Source: CAZYAK01 sp964645935 (GTDB lineage Bacteria > Patescibacteriota > Gracilibacteria > Peribacterales > Peribacteraceae). Taken from it: a DNA stretch of 15,835 nucleotides. Location: NCBI GenBank assembly GCA_964645935.1, contig CAZYAK010000030.1, positions 1-15,835 of the forward strand, written 5' to 3'. Each line of letters opens with the position of its first letter. Positions within the stretch are counted from its first letter, which is position 1. Shown piece by piece: positions 1 through 7,260 of this stretch. A program made the translations under genes and the position numbers. The notes under the pieces were generated by a model. The model did no database searches. It was not told the origin of the DNA and saw nothing but the letters and a program-made list of their open reading frames with translations.

Positions 1-2
1 AC

Positions 3-83
3 TCCCCCGTCAACCGCGCCGAGGCCGCGAAGATTCTGTACTCGCGCCTCCGCGTTCTGGTCACTGCGGACGCCTCGCTCTGA
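3..83 (+). CDS. C-terminus of a protein with an SLH-like end (partial)
   Basis: An open frame enters from the left edge and ends at TGA 81-83, giving 26 residues. The segment PVNRAEAAKILYSRL resembles the conserved core of S-layer homology repeats, where a T/N-R-A-E-A-A segment precedes a leucine-rich helix. SLH domains usually sit at protein ends and hold exported proteins to the cell wall, so this is probably the tail of a surface protein. Only the end is visible, so the rest of the protein is unknown. No uridine-rich terminator follows; a weak 5-bp GC hairpin (85-89 with 93-97) is the only structure after the stop. It could also be an unrelated alanine-rich helix. Confidence 0.5.
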   Translation, partial: SPVNRAEAAKILYSRLRVLVTADASL

Positions 84-146
84 GCGGCGTCACGCCGTGG
101 CGACAACAGTGGGCATTGCGCCCTTTCGCCGTGACGGCCCGCCCCG

Positions 147-152
147 TAGGAT
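147..152 (+). promoter_or_regulatory. TAGGAT -10-like hexamer before the CsaA-like gene
   Basis: TAGGAT fits TANNNT and ends 6 nt before the ATG at 159, the position expected for a leaderless transcript. It overlaps AGGA (148-151), which could instead act as a weak ribosome-binding site at 7-nt spacing. No good -35 element is visible upstream, so the two readings cannot be separated from sequence alone. Confidence 0.35.
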
Positions 153-158
153 CGCTCC

Positions 159-491
159 ATGATCACTCCCGACCAGTTTGCCGCAGTGGACATCCGCGTG
201 GGACGCGTGCTTTCCGTCGAGCCGTTTCCGGAGGGGAAGTACTCCACGCACGTCCTGAACATCGATTTAGGTTCCGAGCTCGGCGAGAAGAAGTCGCTCG
301 CTAAGCTTAAGCCGCTATATGCGGGCCCAGAGCTGGTGGGACGGCAGGTCGTTTGCGTGGTGAATTTTGCCCCCAAGCAGATCGGCAAGCACCTGTCTGA
401 AGTTCTCACGCTCGGGATGCCAGACGCCGAGGGCAACGCGGTGCTCCTGCACCCGGAGCGGGAAGTGCCGCTGGGCGGGCGGTTGTTCTGA
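159..491 (+). CDS. csaA: CsaA-like tRNA-binding domain protein
   Basis: This 110-residue protein is essentially one tRNA-binding (EMAP-II/Arc1p-type OB-fold) domain. Visible family features are an N-terminal FAAVDIRVGRVLSVEPFPEGK, a central LGEKKSLAKLKPLY, then VVCVVNFAPKQIG and SEVLTLGM, and a C-terminal VLLHPEREVPLGG. This matches the order and length of Bacillus subtilis CsaA (about 110 residues). CsaA binds tRNA and has been linked to protein export as a chaperone-like factor; a tRNA-related cytoplasmic role is the safest inference. The ATG at 159 starts right at the domain, so no other start is needed. The gene stands alone and ends at a strong bidirectional terminator. Family membership is nearly certain, the cellular role less so. 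Confidence 0.9.
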   Translation: MITPDQFAAVDIRVGRVLSVEPFPEGKYSTHVLNIDLGSELGEKKSLAKLKPLYAGPELVGRQVVCVVNFAPKQIGKHLSEVLTLGMPDAEGNAVLLHPEREVPLGGRLF

Positions 492-503
492 TCCATGCTC
501 AGT

Positions 504-529
504 AAAAGACCTCCGGGCGGAGGTCTTTT
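504..529. terminator. Bidirectional rho-independent terminator between converging genes
   Basis: A perfect 11-bp stem, AAAAGACCTCC (504-514) with GGAGGTCTTTT (519-529), closes on the four-base loop GGGC. The A-run on one side and T-run on the other supply a uridine tract in both directions. It lies 12 nt after the CsaA-like stop and 21 nt beyond the minus-strand stop at 551, so it can serve both converging units. Confidence 0.9.
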
Positions 530-550
530 CCGGGGACGATGATGCATCTC

Positions 551-2116
551 TCAGCGCATCACGCCGCCCATGCCCGGGAAGCCGGACTGGTCCAGGAGGT
601 CCTTGGCCAGCGGGACCACGACGGTCTGGCGCCAGATGACGTTCTGGGGATCGGAGGTGCCTTCGACCGGGAAGATGAACGCAGGGACGATCAGTTCCTC
701 CGCCGGCGTCTTGTCGTAGGCGTAGTAGGTGGCGAAGCCGAGCGTGGGCTCGCCCAGCTGTACCTTGATGGTCTTCACCTTGGGGCTCGGCGCGACGCGC
801 CCGCCGGGAGCCGGTTGGATGTCCAGCGGCATGATCGGGTAGCGTTCGAAGCCGTCGATGTACGCGAGCACGTCGCCGCTGCCGGAGACGGCCGCGTAAT
901 CCGAGCTCGTGTACGAGAGGTTCTGGATGCCCCAGACGTCCGAGACGCGCTTCGCGCGGACTGAGACGCTCACGCGGATGCCGGTCTTGGCGCCGCCCTG
1001 GTCATAGACGGGTTTGCCGTCGATGAGGAGCGGGTAGAGCACGGCGACGTAGTCGGGCACATAGGCCTGGGACTTGTCCACGGCACTCTCGTAGTCGCGC
1101 TTCCACTGGGCGTCCGCCTCGGGCTCGCCGTAGCGGGAGACGTCGATGCCATGGGCCTTCACGAAGTCGGCGGCGAGGCGCAGCGTCTCGGCGTCGGACG
1201 GGAGGTCTGTGATCTTCACGCGGTAGCGCTGGTAGCACGCCTCGTCGCGGCAAGCGTTCTCAGGTTGTGGCCACTTCTCCCAGTTCTGGGAAATGGAAGC
1301 CGTTCCCTCACGCAACATCACCGTGAACATGTAGCCGTACTTGGTGTCCTGCGAGAACGTGACGTTGTCCATCGTGGATCCGCCGAAGCTGGAGAGGTCC
1401 ACTTGGCCCAGTGTGAAGGAGTTGAGGAACGTCTCCAATCCCGGACGGGCGGCGGCGCGCTCGCGCTTGAGCACCGACACCGTGCCCTGCGGCAGGGCGG
1501 GGAGCGTGTCCGGGGCGACGTACTGGTACTGCACGATTTCACCGTCATACGGCGGGGGCGCGACGAGCTTGGCGCCGATGGCTGCGTCCTCGGCCTGGGG
1601 CGCGACGGGGTTGGCGGTCGTTTCCAGGGTCGCCGGGGCCGCGGGCGCCGCGGCGGGCGTGGGAGCGTAGCCGTTGACGGGGCCGCCTCCGCCGCTTTGG
1701 GGGCGCGAATTGCCGGAGGCCTGGAGAGTCTTTAAGTTGCCGAACGCGTTGCTGGGGGCCTTGGTCACGTTGTAGGAGAACAGCGCGGGTGCGGCGACGT
1801 CGGAGGGGGAGGACCGCTGAGAGAGGAAGCTGGCCGTCGGGACCGCCACGATGACGGCTGCGGTGGCGCCGGCGAGGGCGTAGAGGGTCTTGGACATGAA
1901 GGAGAAGGGGGATGCGGTTGCCGAAGGGGACGAAAGCTCGTGGGCTCGGCGGGTGAGCCTGCTGTTCAGCTCCTCCACGAAGGACAGGTCGGGTGCGCGG
2001 GCGGGGTCTCGGGAGAGCAGCTGCTGGATGAGGGGGATCAAGTCCTCCTCGTGTTCGCGCAGACTCGGGTCGATCTCGTAGAGATCATTGATGAAGGAGT
2101 GTACGGAGGGTTTCAT
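551..2116 (-). CDS. Membrane-anchored protein, putative anti-sigma factor of the ECF sigma operon
   Basis: This 521-residue protein has a cytoplasmic N-terminus of about 70 residues with many charged and leucine residues, and one transmembrane helix near residues 76-97. A low-complexity Pro/Ala/Gly/Ser linker follows (about 105-190), then a large extracytoplasmic domain to the end. Two cysteines, 289 and 294, could form a disulfide outside. Its ATG overlaps the sigma stop codon as ATGA, so the two are almost certainly co-translated. Single-pass proteins encoded directly after an ECF sigma factor are usually its anti-sigma factor, and that is the basis of the call. I do not see the zinc-binding HxxxCxxC motif of ZAS-type anti-sigma factors, and I do not recognise the outer domain. 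It ends near the shared bidirectional terminator. Confidence 0.7.
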   Translation of the reverse strand: MKPSVHSFINDLYEIDPSLREHEEDLIPLIQQLLSRDPARAPDLSFVEELNSRLTRRAHELSSPSATASPFSFMSKTLYALAGATAAVIVAVPTASFLSQRSSPSDVAAPALFSYNVTKAPSNAFGNLKTLQASGNSRPQSGGGGPVNGYAPTPAAAPAAPATLETTANPVAPQAEDAAIGAKLVAPPPYDGEIVQYQYVAPDTLPALPQGTVSVLKRERAAARPGLETFLNSFTLGQVDLSSFGGSTMDNVTFSQDTKYGYMFTVMLREGTASISQNWEKWPQPENACRDEACYQRYRVKITDLPSDAETLRLAADFVKAHGIDVSRYGEPEADAQWKRDYESAVDKSQAYVPDYVAVLYPLLIDGKPVYDQGGAKTGIRVSVSVRAKRVSDVWGIQNLSYTSSDYAAVSGSGDVLAYIDGFERYPIMPLDIQPAPGGRVAPSPKVKTIKVQLGEPTLGFATYYAYDKTPAEELIVPAFIFPVEGTSDPQNVIWRQTVVVPLAKDLLDQSGFPGMGGVMR

Positions 2117-2685
2117 GGGTGGAACGGAGGAAAAAGGAGCAGCAGGACCATGGCGAGAGGGACGGTTTTGCGCAGCTCCGCGACGGTGCGGCAGAAGCGA
2201 ACCTTGGCGTTGGTCTCAGTCAGCCCCGTGAGCGCGGCGATCTCCTTGTAAGAGAGGCCGTCCCAGAGGCGTAGGAGGACGATTTCGCGCTTCTTGGGGT
2301 CGAGAATCTTGAGTGCCTCGCGGATCTTTTCGGCGTCCAGGCGCGTGGCCGCGTCCAGCTGGACGTCCTCGTCGGAGGAGAGGTCCCATACGTCCGAAAT
2401 TTCGGTGTGCGGACGGTACGACCGGAAGTGGTCGGTGATCGCGTTGCGCGCTATGCCATAGATCCAGGCGGCGAAGGGCCCCTTCCGGGGTGAGTACTGG
2501 CGGATGTTCTCGAGTGCTTTCATGAAGGATTGGCTCACGAGGTCCTCCGCCAACTCGCGCTGAAGCGTGCGCCGAAGCACGTAGCCGTAGAGCGGCTGCA
2601 CGAAGTGTCGGTACAAAGGATCGAAGGCCTCGAGGTCGCCGCGTTGGCAGCGCTCCACGAGAGTGGAGATGTCCTGGGGTTCCAT
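2113..2685 (-). CDS. ECF-family RNA polymerase sigma factor
   Basis: This 190-residue sigma-70-family protein has only regions 2 and 4. Region 2 spans about residues 20-90 and includes ELAEDLVSQSFMKAL and the promoter-melting stretch FAAWIYGIARNAITDHFR. Region 4 spans about 122-174, with the helix-turn-helix LSYKEIAALTGLTETNAKVR. Length and layout are those of extracytoplasmic-function sigma factors, which redirect RNA polymerase after a cell-surface signal. The C-terminus is odd: residues 176-190 form a hydrophobic tail (PLAMVLLLLFPPFHP). Its end overlaps the membrane-protein gene by 4 bp. No Shine-Dalgarno sequence precedes the ATG. A 16-bp palindrome and a GGAACT motif lie in the 50 bp upstream and may mediate autoregulation. 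Confidence 0.93.
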   Translation of the reverse strand: MEPQDISTLVERCQRGDLEAFDPLYRHFVQPLYGYVLRRTLQRELAEDLVSQSFMKALENIRQYSPRKGPFAAWIYGIARNAITDHFRSYRPHTEISDVWDLSSDEDVQLDAATRLDAEKIREALKILDPKKREIVLLRLWDGLSYKEIAALTGLTETNAKVRFCRTVAELRKTVPLAMVLLLLFPPFHP

Positions 2686-2708
2686 GGAAGGGTGATGAGG
2701 ACAGGGAT

Positions 2709-2724
2709 CGGTCCGCGCGGACCG
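2709..2724. promoter_or_regulatory. 16-bp perfect palindrome upstream of the sigma gene
   Basis: CGGTCCGCGCGGACCG reads the same on both strands and lies 23 bp before the sigma-factor ATG. It could be an operator or an mRNA hairpin in the sigma 5' leader. On the minus strand GGAACT (2736-2731) lies just upstream and resembles the GGAAC-type -35 of many ECF promoters, which would suit autoregulation. No typical ECF -10 is clear, so this is suggestive only. Confidence 0.4.
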
Positions 2725-2825
2725 CTGATCAGTTCCTGCACAGGGTACTACGCGGCGTTAGGGGAAAGGTTACAGGCCCCAGGGCGATACGTGTGAAACA
2801 AGCATTCTTTTCCGGGCCAGGGCGG

Positions 2826-2874
2826 GCACTAAGAGATTATCGCTACATATAATAGAAAAAATGCAATATAGTGC
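2826..2874. promoter_or_regulatory. AT-rich island with TATAAT, flanked by inverted GCACTA/TAGTGC
   Basis: The region from 2831 to 2872 is much richer in A and T than its surroundings and sits between divergent genes. It contains a consensus -10, TATAAT (2848-2853), facing the PBP gene, though no good -35 is seen. On the minus strand GATAAT (2841-2836) lies 19 bp from TTGCAT (2866-2861) and could drive the sigma operon. The island is bracketed by the 6-bp inverted arms GCACTA (2826-2831) and TAGTGC (2869-2874). It probably holds the promoters of both units; exact assignments are uncertain. Confidence 0.45.
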
Positions 2875-2921
2875 GACGGGGAGTGGCGTGACCCGCGCTA
2901 TGCCCTTCCTCCGCACTTCGG

Positions 2922-2935
2922 TCTATCGTGATAGA
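2922..2935. promoter_or_regulatory. TCTATC-GT-GATAGA inverted repeat before the PBP gene
   Basis: Two perfect 6-bp arms, TCTATC (2922-2927) and GATAGA (2930-2935), are separated by GT. The repeat ends 17 nt before the PBP start codon. The size and symmetry fit a small operator bound by a dimeric regulator. It also contains TATCGT, a weak -10-like hexamer. No regulator gene in the window is obviously matched to it. Confidence 0.35.
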
Positions 2936-2952
2936 TACGCAAAAGCCCTTCC

Positions 2953-5049
2953 ATGAACCGGTCACTCGTCCTCCTCTACGGCCTTCCACTCCTTGAGCCC
3001 GCACCTCCTCGCGTGCGGCGCCCCTGGAAGATCCGTCGCGTACTGGCGTGCGTGATCGCGTCTTTCCTCACCGCTGCCGGTGCTGGGACGTACTCGTATT
3101 TGCAGGGCCTGTGGGCCACCCTGCCTGTGGTCAACGCCGAAAGCCTGCGCGCGGAGCAGAGCATTCGTATCCTGGACCGCGAGGGTCGCGAGCTCTACCG
3201 CGTCTTTGAGCGCGAGGACCGTGTGGCCGTGCCGTCGGACAAGATCGCGCAGACCATGAAGGATGCCATCGTCGCCATCGAGGATGAGCGCTTCTTTAGC
3301 CGGCCGTGTGTGGACCCCATCGCGCTCCTGCGTGCCGCGCGTGCCAACGCCAGCGACTTCAAGTCGCAGGGCGCATCCACCATCACGCAGCAATTGGTGC
3401 GCAACGCATTCCTGGAACGGGAGAAGAAGATCTCCCGAAAGCTCCAGGAAATCATGCTGGCCTGCCGCCTGGAAGGTGAGATGGACAAGCACGACATCCT
3501 GACAATGTATCTCAACCGCGTGTCCTTTGGGCAGAGCATCCACGGCGTGGCGCAGGCGGCGAATGCGTACTTTGGGGTAGAGCCGGCGGATCTCACGGTG
3601 GCGCAAGCGGCCGTGCTCGCGGCGCTGCCCCAACGGCCGTCGTACTACACACCGTACGGCGGACACGTACGCACCATCGTCTTGGATCCGGCGCTCGGCG
3701 GATTGCGTAACGGAACGCGAACGGTCGCTTCCCTAACTGATGGCGACGTCGAGCTGGGTCTGATCGGCGTCACGGTGCAAGCCGGTAGCGGCGTTGCGAT
3801 CATCGACGGACGCGCGGACGCGGTGCTCCGGAGCATGCGAAGGCTCGGCTATCTCAACGAACACACGTTCCTCCAGGCGCGCGCGCAGCTGCACGCGCTC
3901 ACCTTCAAGCCGCGGGACTCCAACACGCCGGAGGCGCCGCACTTCACGCTGCTTGTGCGCGACAAAGTGATGACCATGATGGAGCAGCGCGGCGAGGAGG
4001 ACAGCTGGACCAAAGCGGGACTGCGCGTGAAAACGACGCTGGATCTGGATCTGCAGCGCACAGCGGAGCAGGTGGTGGCGGATCTCTTCCCTGTCATTGG
4101 ACGCAGGGCTAAAGCAGGAAATGTCGCGCTGATCGCGCTGGACCGCCGCACGCGCGACGTCCTCGCGTACGTGGGCAGTACTGGCTACTTCGGAGACGGG
4201 GACGACGGGAAGATCGATATGGTTCAGGCCCCGCGCCAACCAGGATCCATCTTCAAGCCGTTTGTCTACGCCGCGGCCTTCATGCGGGGGCTCAAGTCGG
4301 CGGGCACCATTGACGACACGCCGCTCAAGATCGGCACGCAGTCGCCCAAGAACTACGACGGGCTTTTTGTAGGCCGTATGACCGTGAAGAGCGCGCTTGC
4401 GTGGTCTCGCAACATCCCGGCTATCCGCGCCTTCCAGAAAGCGGGCGGGGAGTCACCCGTGCTGTCACTTATCTCTGCGGCGGGGATGCTGGAGCCCTCG
4501 CGCAGCAAGGCTCGCCGTTCTTCGGATGGCAGGGTCTTTGAGTACGGCTGGGCACTGGCGCTTGGTGCCGCGGAGGTGCCTCTTTCGGAGATGATCCAGG
4601 GGTACGCCACGCTCGCCAACGCGGGCACGTTTCTCCCGATGCGTACGATTCTGAGCATCGACGACGCCGGCGACCAACCGCTCTACCGTCCGCCAGAGAT
4701 CCCAGGCCTCCAGGCGATCCCGGACGAAGCGGCCATCGATGTAGCCGAAATCCTCGGCGACCCCAAGAACCGCCCCGCGGGATCCTGGCGAGCGGCGCTC
4801 ACGATCCCGGGTACGGCAACCGCCGCCAAGACCGGTACCAGCAACGTGTGCTTCAAGCGCAATCGTGCCAACAACTGTGTGGAGTACGGCGTCAACAACA
4901 CATGGACACTCGGGTTCACCGACGACTTTGTCGTGGGCGTTTGGGTGGGCAACGCCGACAACTCCGTGATGGCCCCCCAGGCCGATGGTCTCAATACAGC
5001 TGCACCCATCTGGAAGGAGTTCTTGATCCGTGCGGGGAAGCAGCGGTAA
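2953..5049 (+). CDS. Bifunctional class A penicillin-binding protein (PBP1A type)
   Basis: This 698-residue enzyme polymerises lipid II into glycan strands and cross-links peptides outside the membrane. A short cytoplasmic N-terminus precedes a membrane anchor at about residues 28-50. The GT51 transglycosylase domain follows, with the catalytic Glu110 in EDERFF, GASTITQQLVRN (140-151), RKLQE (162-166) and ILTMYLNR (182-189). The transpeptidase domain has all three active-site motifs: SIFK with catalytic Ser432, SRN (485-487) and KTGT (626-629). Length fits PBP1A proteins. One oddity is that the first GT51 motif, usually EDxxFxxHxG, has Arg117 in place of His and Cys119 in place of Gly. The start has no Shine-Dalgarno sequence but the reading frame and N-terminus look natural. 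The YyaL-like gene follows after 37 bp on the same strand. Confidence 0.95.
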   Translation: MNRSLVLLYGLPLLEPAPPRVRRPWKIRRVLACVIASFLTAAGAGTYSYLQGLWATLPVVNAESLRAEQSIRILDREGRELYRVFEREDRVAVPSDKIAQTMKDAIVAIEDERFFSRPCVDPIALLRAARANASDFKSQGASTITQQLVRNAFLEREKKISRKLQEIMLACRLEGEMDKHDILTMYLNRVSFGQSIHGVAQAANAYFGVEPADLTVAQAAVLAALPQRPSYYTPYGGHVRTIVLDPALGGLRNGTRTVASLTDGDVELGLIGVTVQAGSGVAIIDGRADAVLRSMRRLGYLNEHTFLQARAQLHALTFKPRDSNTPEAPHFTLLVRDKVMTMMEQRGEEDSWTKAGLRVKTTLDLDLQRTAEQVVADLFPVIGRRAKAGNVALIALDRRTRDVLAYVGSTGYFGDGDDGKIDMVQAPRQPGSIFKPFVYAAAFMRGLKSAGTIDDTPLKIGTQSPKNYDGLFVGRMTVKSALAWSRNIPAIRAFQKAGGESPVLSLISAAGMLEPSRSKARRSSDGRVFEYGWALALGAAEVPLSEMIQGYATLANAGTFLPMRTILSIDDAGDQPLYRPPEIPGLQAIPDEAAIDVAEILGDPKNRPAGSWRAALTIPGTATAAKTGTSNVCFKRNRANNCVEYGVNNTWTLGFTDDFVVGVWVGNADNSVMAPQADGLNTAAPIWKEFLIRAGKQR

Positions 5050-5074
5050 AGGGGCCTCGATCCGCGCCAGGGAG

Positions 5075-5080
5075 TACGAT
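5075..5080 (+). promoter_or_regulatory. TACGAT -10-like hexamer before the YyaL-like gene
   Basis: TACGAT ends 6 nt before the ATG at 5087, placing a transcript start at or next to the start codon. The 11-mer GGAGTACGATC (5071-5081) recurs exactly at 9844-9854, before the DUF2157 gene. The GGAG part could also be a distant ribosome-binding site (12-nt spacing). No convincing -35 is seen. Confidence 0.35.
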
Positions 5081-5086
5081 CAGCGC

Positions 5087-6922
5087 ATGCCAGATCTCTC
5101 CCGTAACACGCTCTCTCAGTCGTCTTCGCCCTACCTGCTCCAACACCAAGACGACCCGGTGCACTGGCAGGAGTGGAGCGAGGACGTGCTCACGGAAGCC
5201 GGACGCCTCGGCAAGATGATCTTCGTATCCATCGGGTACGCCACGTGCCACTGGTGCCACGTGATGGCGCGCGAGTCGTTTCGAGATCCGAAAACGGCTG
5301 AGCTGCTGAACGCGCACTGCGTGTCCATCAAGGTGGACCGCGAGCAGCGTCCGGACATCGACCGCTATTTCCTGGAGTACGTCTCTGCCAAGACCGGCCA
5401 CGGCGGCTGGCCCATGAGTGTCTTCCTGGCGCCCGACCGCACACCCATTACCGGCGGAACCTATTTCCCGCCGGAGACCGGGCACGGGATGCTGGGTTTT
5501 ACGGATCTTATTACATCGCTCGCGGAGTGGCAGGCTGCGCATCCGCACGGCGGCTTAGGGCTGGAGGCCTTCGCGCTGGAATCGTCCGACCGCGTCCTGC
5601 CGGACATCTCCTTGGATACGCTTCGGCAGGCGATTGCTTCGCAATTCGATCGGGGGCATCACGGCTTCGGGCGGGACGCCAAGTTCCCCCCGCACACCAC
5701 GCTTCTGTTCCTCCTGGGCACGCTTCCCGGAAACGTGGATAGCGAATCTGAGGCGATGTGCCGGGAAACCTTGGATACGATGGCGCTCAGTGGCCTGCAC
5801 GACCACCTGCAAGGCGGCTTTTACCGCTACTGCGTGGACCCGGCCTGGGAGATCCCACACTTCGAGAAGATGCTCTACGACCAGGCGCTGCATCTCTGGA
5901 CATATACGTGGGCGTGGCAGCGATGGAAGGATCCGCTGCACGCGCGCGTGATCGCGAAGCTGGTCCAGTGCCTCGACGAGACGTACCTCGTGGATGGCGT
6001 GGCCATCGCCGCCCACGATGCCGACACCGACCACGCGGAAGGCGCTACCTACGTCTGGGCGGAGAAGGAGATCCGCAGCGCGCTTTCGGAAACGCAGTTC
6101 GCGGCGTTCTCCCAGACGTACTGGCTGTCGAAGGACGGGAACTTCGAAGGCCTCAATCACCTGGTCCGCCGAACGCGCGATCCGCTTCCCGCCGAAGAAG
6201 ACATACTCCTGGAGCGGCGCCGCCTGCGCCCGCAGCCCTTCGCGGACCGCAAGATCGTGACGGGGTGGAACGCGTTGCTCGGGATGGCGTACCTCCAGCA
6301 CGCGCGCATCTGCGAAGATGCGACGTCACGCGCCAAGGCGATCGCGCTCGCGGATGAGCTGCTCAAGCGGAACGCCGACGGCGCCACGCTCTCCCGCAGC
6401 TCGCTCGACGGCGTGCGCCAGGGCGACGCGTTCCTAGAAGACTACGCCGCGCTCATCGTGTTCCTGACGATGCTCTTCGAAGACACGCGCGATGACCGCT
6501 GGTTGGTGCGCGCGAAGGATCTCCGCAAGACACTGCTTACCTTTCGCGTCGACGGTGTATGGAAAGAGAACAGCCCAGACGGGGACTTTCCACCCGTGAC
6601 CGCGTCGTGCTTCGATCATCCCGTCCCCGCCAGCGCGAGCCTCGCCGAATACGCGCTGCAGCGGTGCGGCCATGCTCTGAGCGAAGACGTCTCGCTGCTC
6701 CCGTCGCGCCAGCCGCTCCAGAGCGATTTCTGGAACCTCGTCGCCTACGCGTCGCAGGGCGGGACGCCCGTGATCCACGGTCCGGAATTGATCTCGTGGA
6801 AGGAGCTGCCGCCGATGCCGATGCAGCTGCCTGGAGAGCGGTGGGAGGAGTGTTCGGCGGGACGGTGCTCGATGTTCAGGAGTGCTGATGAGTTGCTCAC
6901 GTCGCTGAAAAAGCTCAGTTGA
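5087..6922 (+). CDS. YyaL/DUF255-family thioredoxin-fold protein
   Basis: This 611-residue protein belongs to the family of B. subtilis YyaL and animal SPATA20. The N-terminal thioredoxin-like domain begins with SSPYLLQHQDDPVHW and carries FVSIGYATCHWCHVM with the CxxC pair Cys54/Cys57. A helical barrel resembling six-hairpin sugar-processing enzymes follows, with family blocks GFGRDAKFPPHTTLLFLL, HFEKMLYDQALHLW, EGATYVWAEKEI and DRKIVTGWNALLGMAYL. Biochemical function is unproven in the family; a redox or sugar-related role is only inferred. An in-frame ATG at 5030 would overlap the PBP gene, but family proteins begin near the SPYLLQ block, so 5087 is preferred. At 611 residues it is somewhat shorter than YyaL (about 690). 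Confidence 0.92.
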   Translation: MPDLSRNTLSQSSSPYLLQHQDDPVHWQEWSEDVLTEAGRLGKMIFVSIGYATCHWCHVMARESFRDPKTAELLNAHCVSIKVDREQRPDIDRYFLEYVSAKTGHGGWPMSVFLAPDRTPITGGTYFPPETGHGMLGFTDLITSLAEWQAAHPHGGLGLEAFALESSDRVLPDISLDTLRQAIASQFDRGHHGFGRDAKFPPHTTLLFLLGTLPGNVDSESEAMCRETLDTMALSGLHDHLQGGFYRYCVDPAWEIPHFEKMLYDQALHLWTYTWAWQRWKDPLHARVIAKLVQCLDETYLVDGVAIAAHDADTDHAEGATYVWAEKEIRSALSETQFAAFSQTYWLSKDGNFEGLNHLVRRTRDPLPAEEDILLERRRLRPQPFADRKIVTGWNALLGMAYLQHARICEDATSRAKAIALADELLKRNADGATLSRSSLDGVRQGDAFLEDYAALIVFLTMLFEDTRDDRWLVRAKDLRKTLLTFRVDGVWKENSPDGDFPPVTASCFDHPVPASASLAEYALQRCGHALSEDVSLLPSRQPLQSDFWNLVAYASQGGTPVIHGPELISWKELPPMPMQLPGERWEECSAGRCSMFRSADELLTSLKKLS

Positions 6923-6980
6923 ACTCCAGGTGACTTGCTGAAGTCGGTGGAAGTTCCCACGGAGGAAGGGAGAGCGCGAT

Positions 6981-7008
6981 GAGGAGAAAACCAGCAGGTT
7001 TCCCTCTC
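6981..7008. terminator. Possible hairpin after the YyaL-like gene
   Basis: AAACC (6988-6992) pairs with GGTTT (6997-7001) around the loop AGCA, and weaker pairing with mismatches extends outward to about 6981 and 7008. There is no clear T-run on the plus side. It might stop transcription from the YyaL-like gene or the opposing tRNA, but the call is weak. Confidence 0.2.
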
Positions 7009-7010
7009 GC

Positions 7011-7031
7011 AAAAATAATCCTTGCCGAAGG
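7011..7031 (-). terminator. Possible terminator of tRNA-Leu
   Basis: Read on the minus strand, a short stem-loop CCTT-CGGC-AAGG (7031-7020) is followed by ATTATTTTT (7019-7011). It lies 24 nt past the CCA end of the tRNA. The stem is only 4 bp but carries a stable CGGC-type loop and a uridine-rich tail, so weak termination is plausible. Confidence 0.35.
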
Positions 7032-7055
7032 CGCGGTCCCCCGCAGGAGCGAAGG

Positions 7056-7141
7056 TGGTGCCGCCGGCTGGAATTGAACCAGCAAGCCCGTGAGGGCAGG
7101 GGATTTTAAGTCCCCCGTGTCTACCATTCCACCACAGCGGC
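7056..7141 (-). tRNA. tRNA-Leu(UAA)
   Basis: On the minus strand a complete class II tRNA folds by eye. The acceptor stem GCCGCTG pairs with CGGCGGC (one G-U), discriminator A is at 7059 and CCA is encoded at 7058-7056. The anticodon stem GGGGA/TCCCC encloses the loop CTTAAAA, with anticodon TAA at 7108-7106. A long variable arm (TGCCCTCACGGGCT) precedes the T arm GCTGG-TTCAATT-CCAGC. The UAA anticodon with a long variable arm identifies leucine. It reads TTA, rare in a genome this GC-rich, and can wobble to TTG. Confidence 0.96.
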
Positions 7142-7156
7142 TCTGTGATGCCGGTG

Positions 7157-7162
7157 AGTATA
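7157..7162 (-). promoter_or_regulatory. TATACT -10 element of tRNA-Leu
   Basis: TATACT on the minus strand lies 15 nt before the mature 5' end of the tRNA, a natural place for a tRNA promoter -10. The hexamer is identical to the one before the sortase gene. The -35 position 17 bp upstream reads TTCTGG, a poor match, so the call rests on the -10 and its position. Confidence 0.5.
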
Positions 7163-7260
7163 CTAGAACGAAGGGAATGCCAGAATCACGAGAAACAGCT
7201 TTCCGTACTCGCTCGCTCTATTCCGACTCCGGAAGGGCAATGCCTGCGGCTCTGTCAGGC

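Noticed and set aside
5030..5086. Longer start for the YyaL-like protein
   Set aside because: It would overlap the PBP gene, and family proteins begin near the SPYLLQ block.
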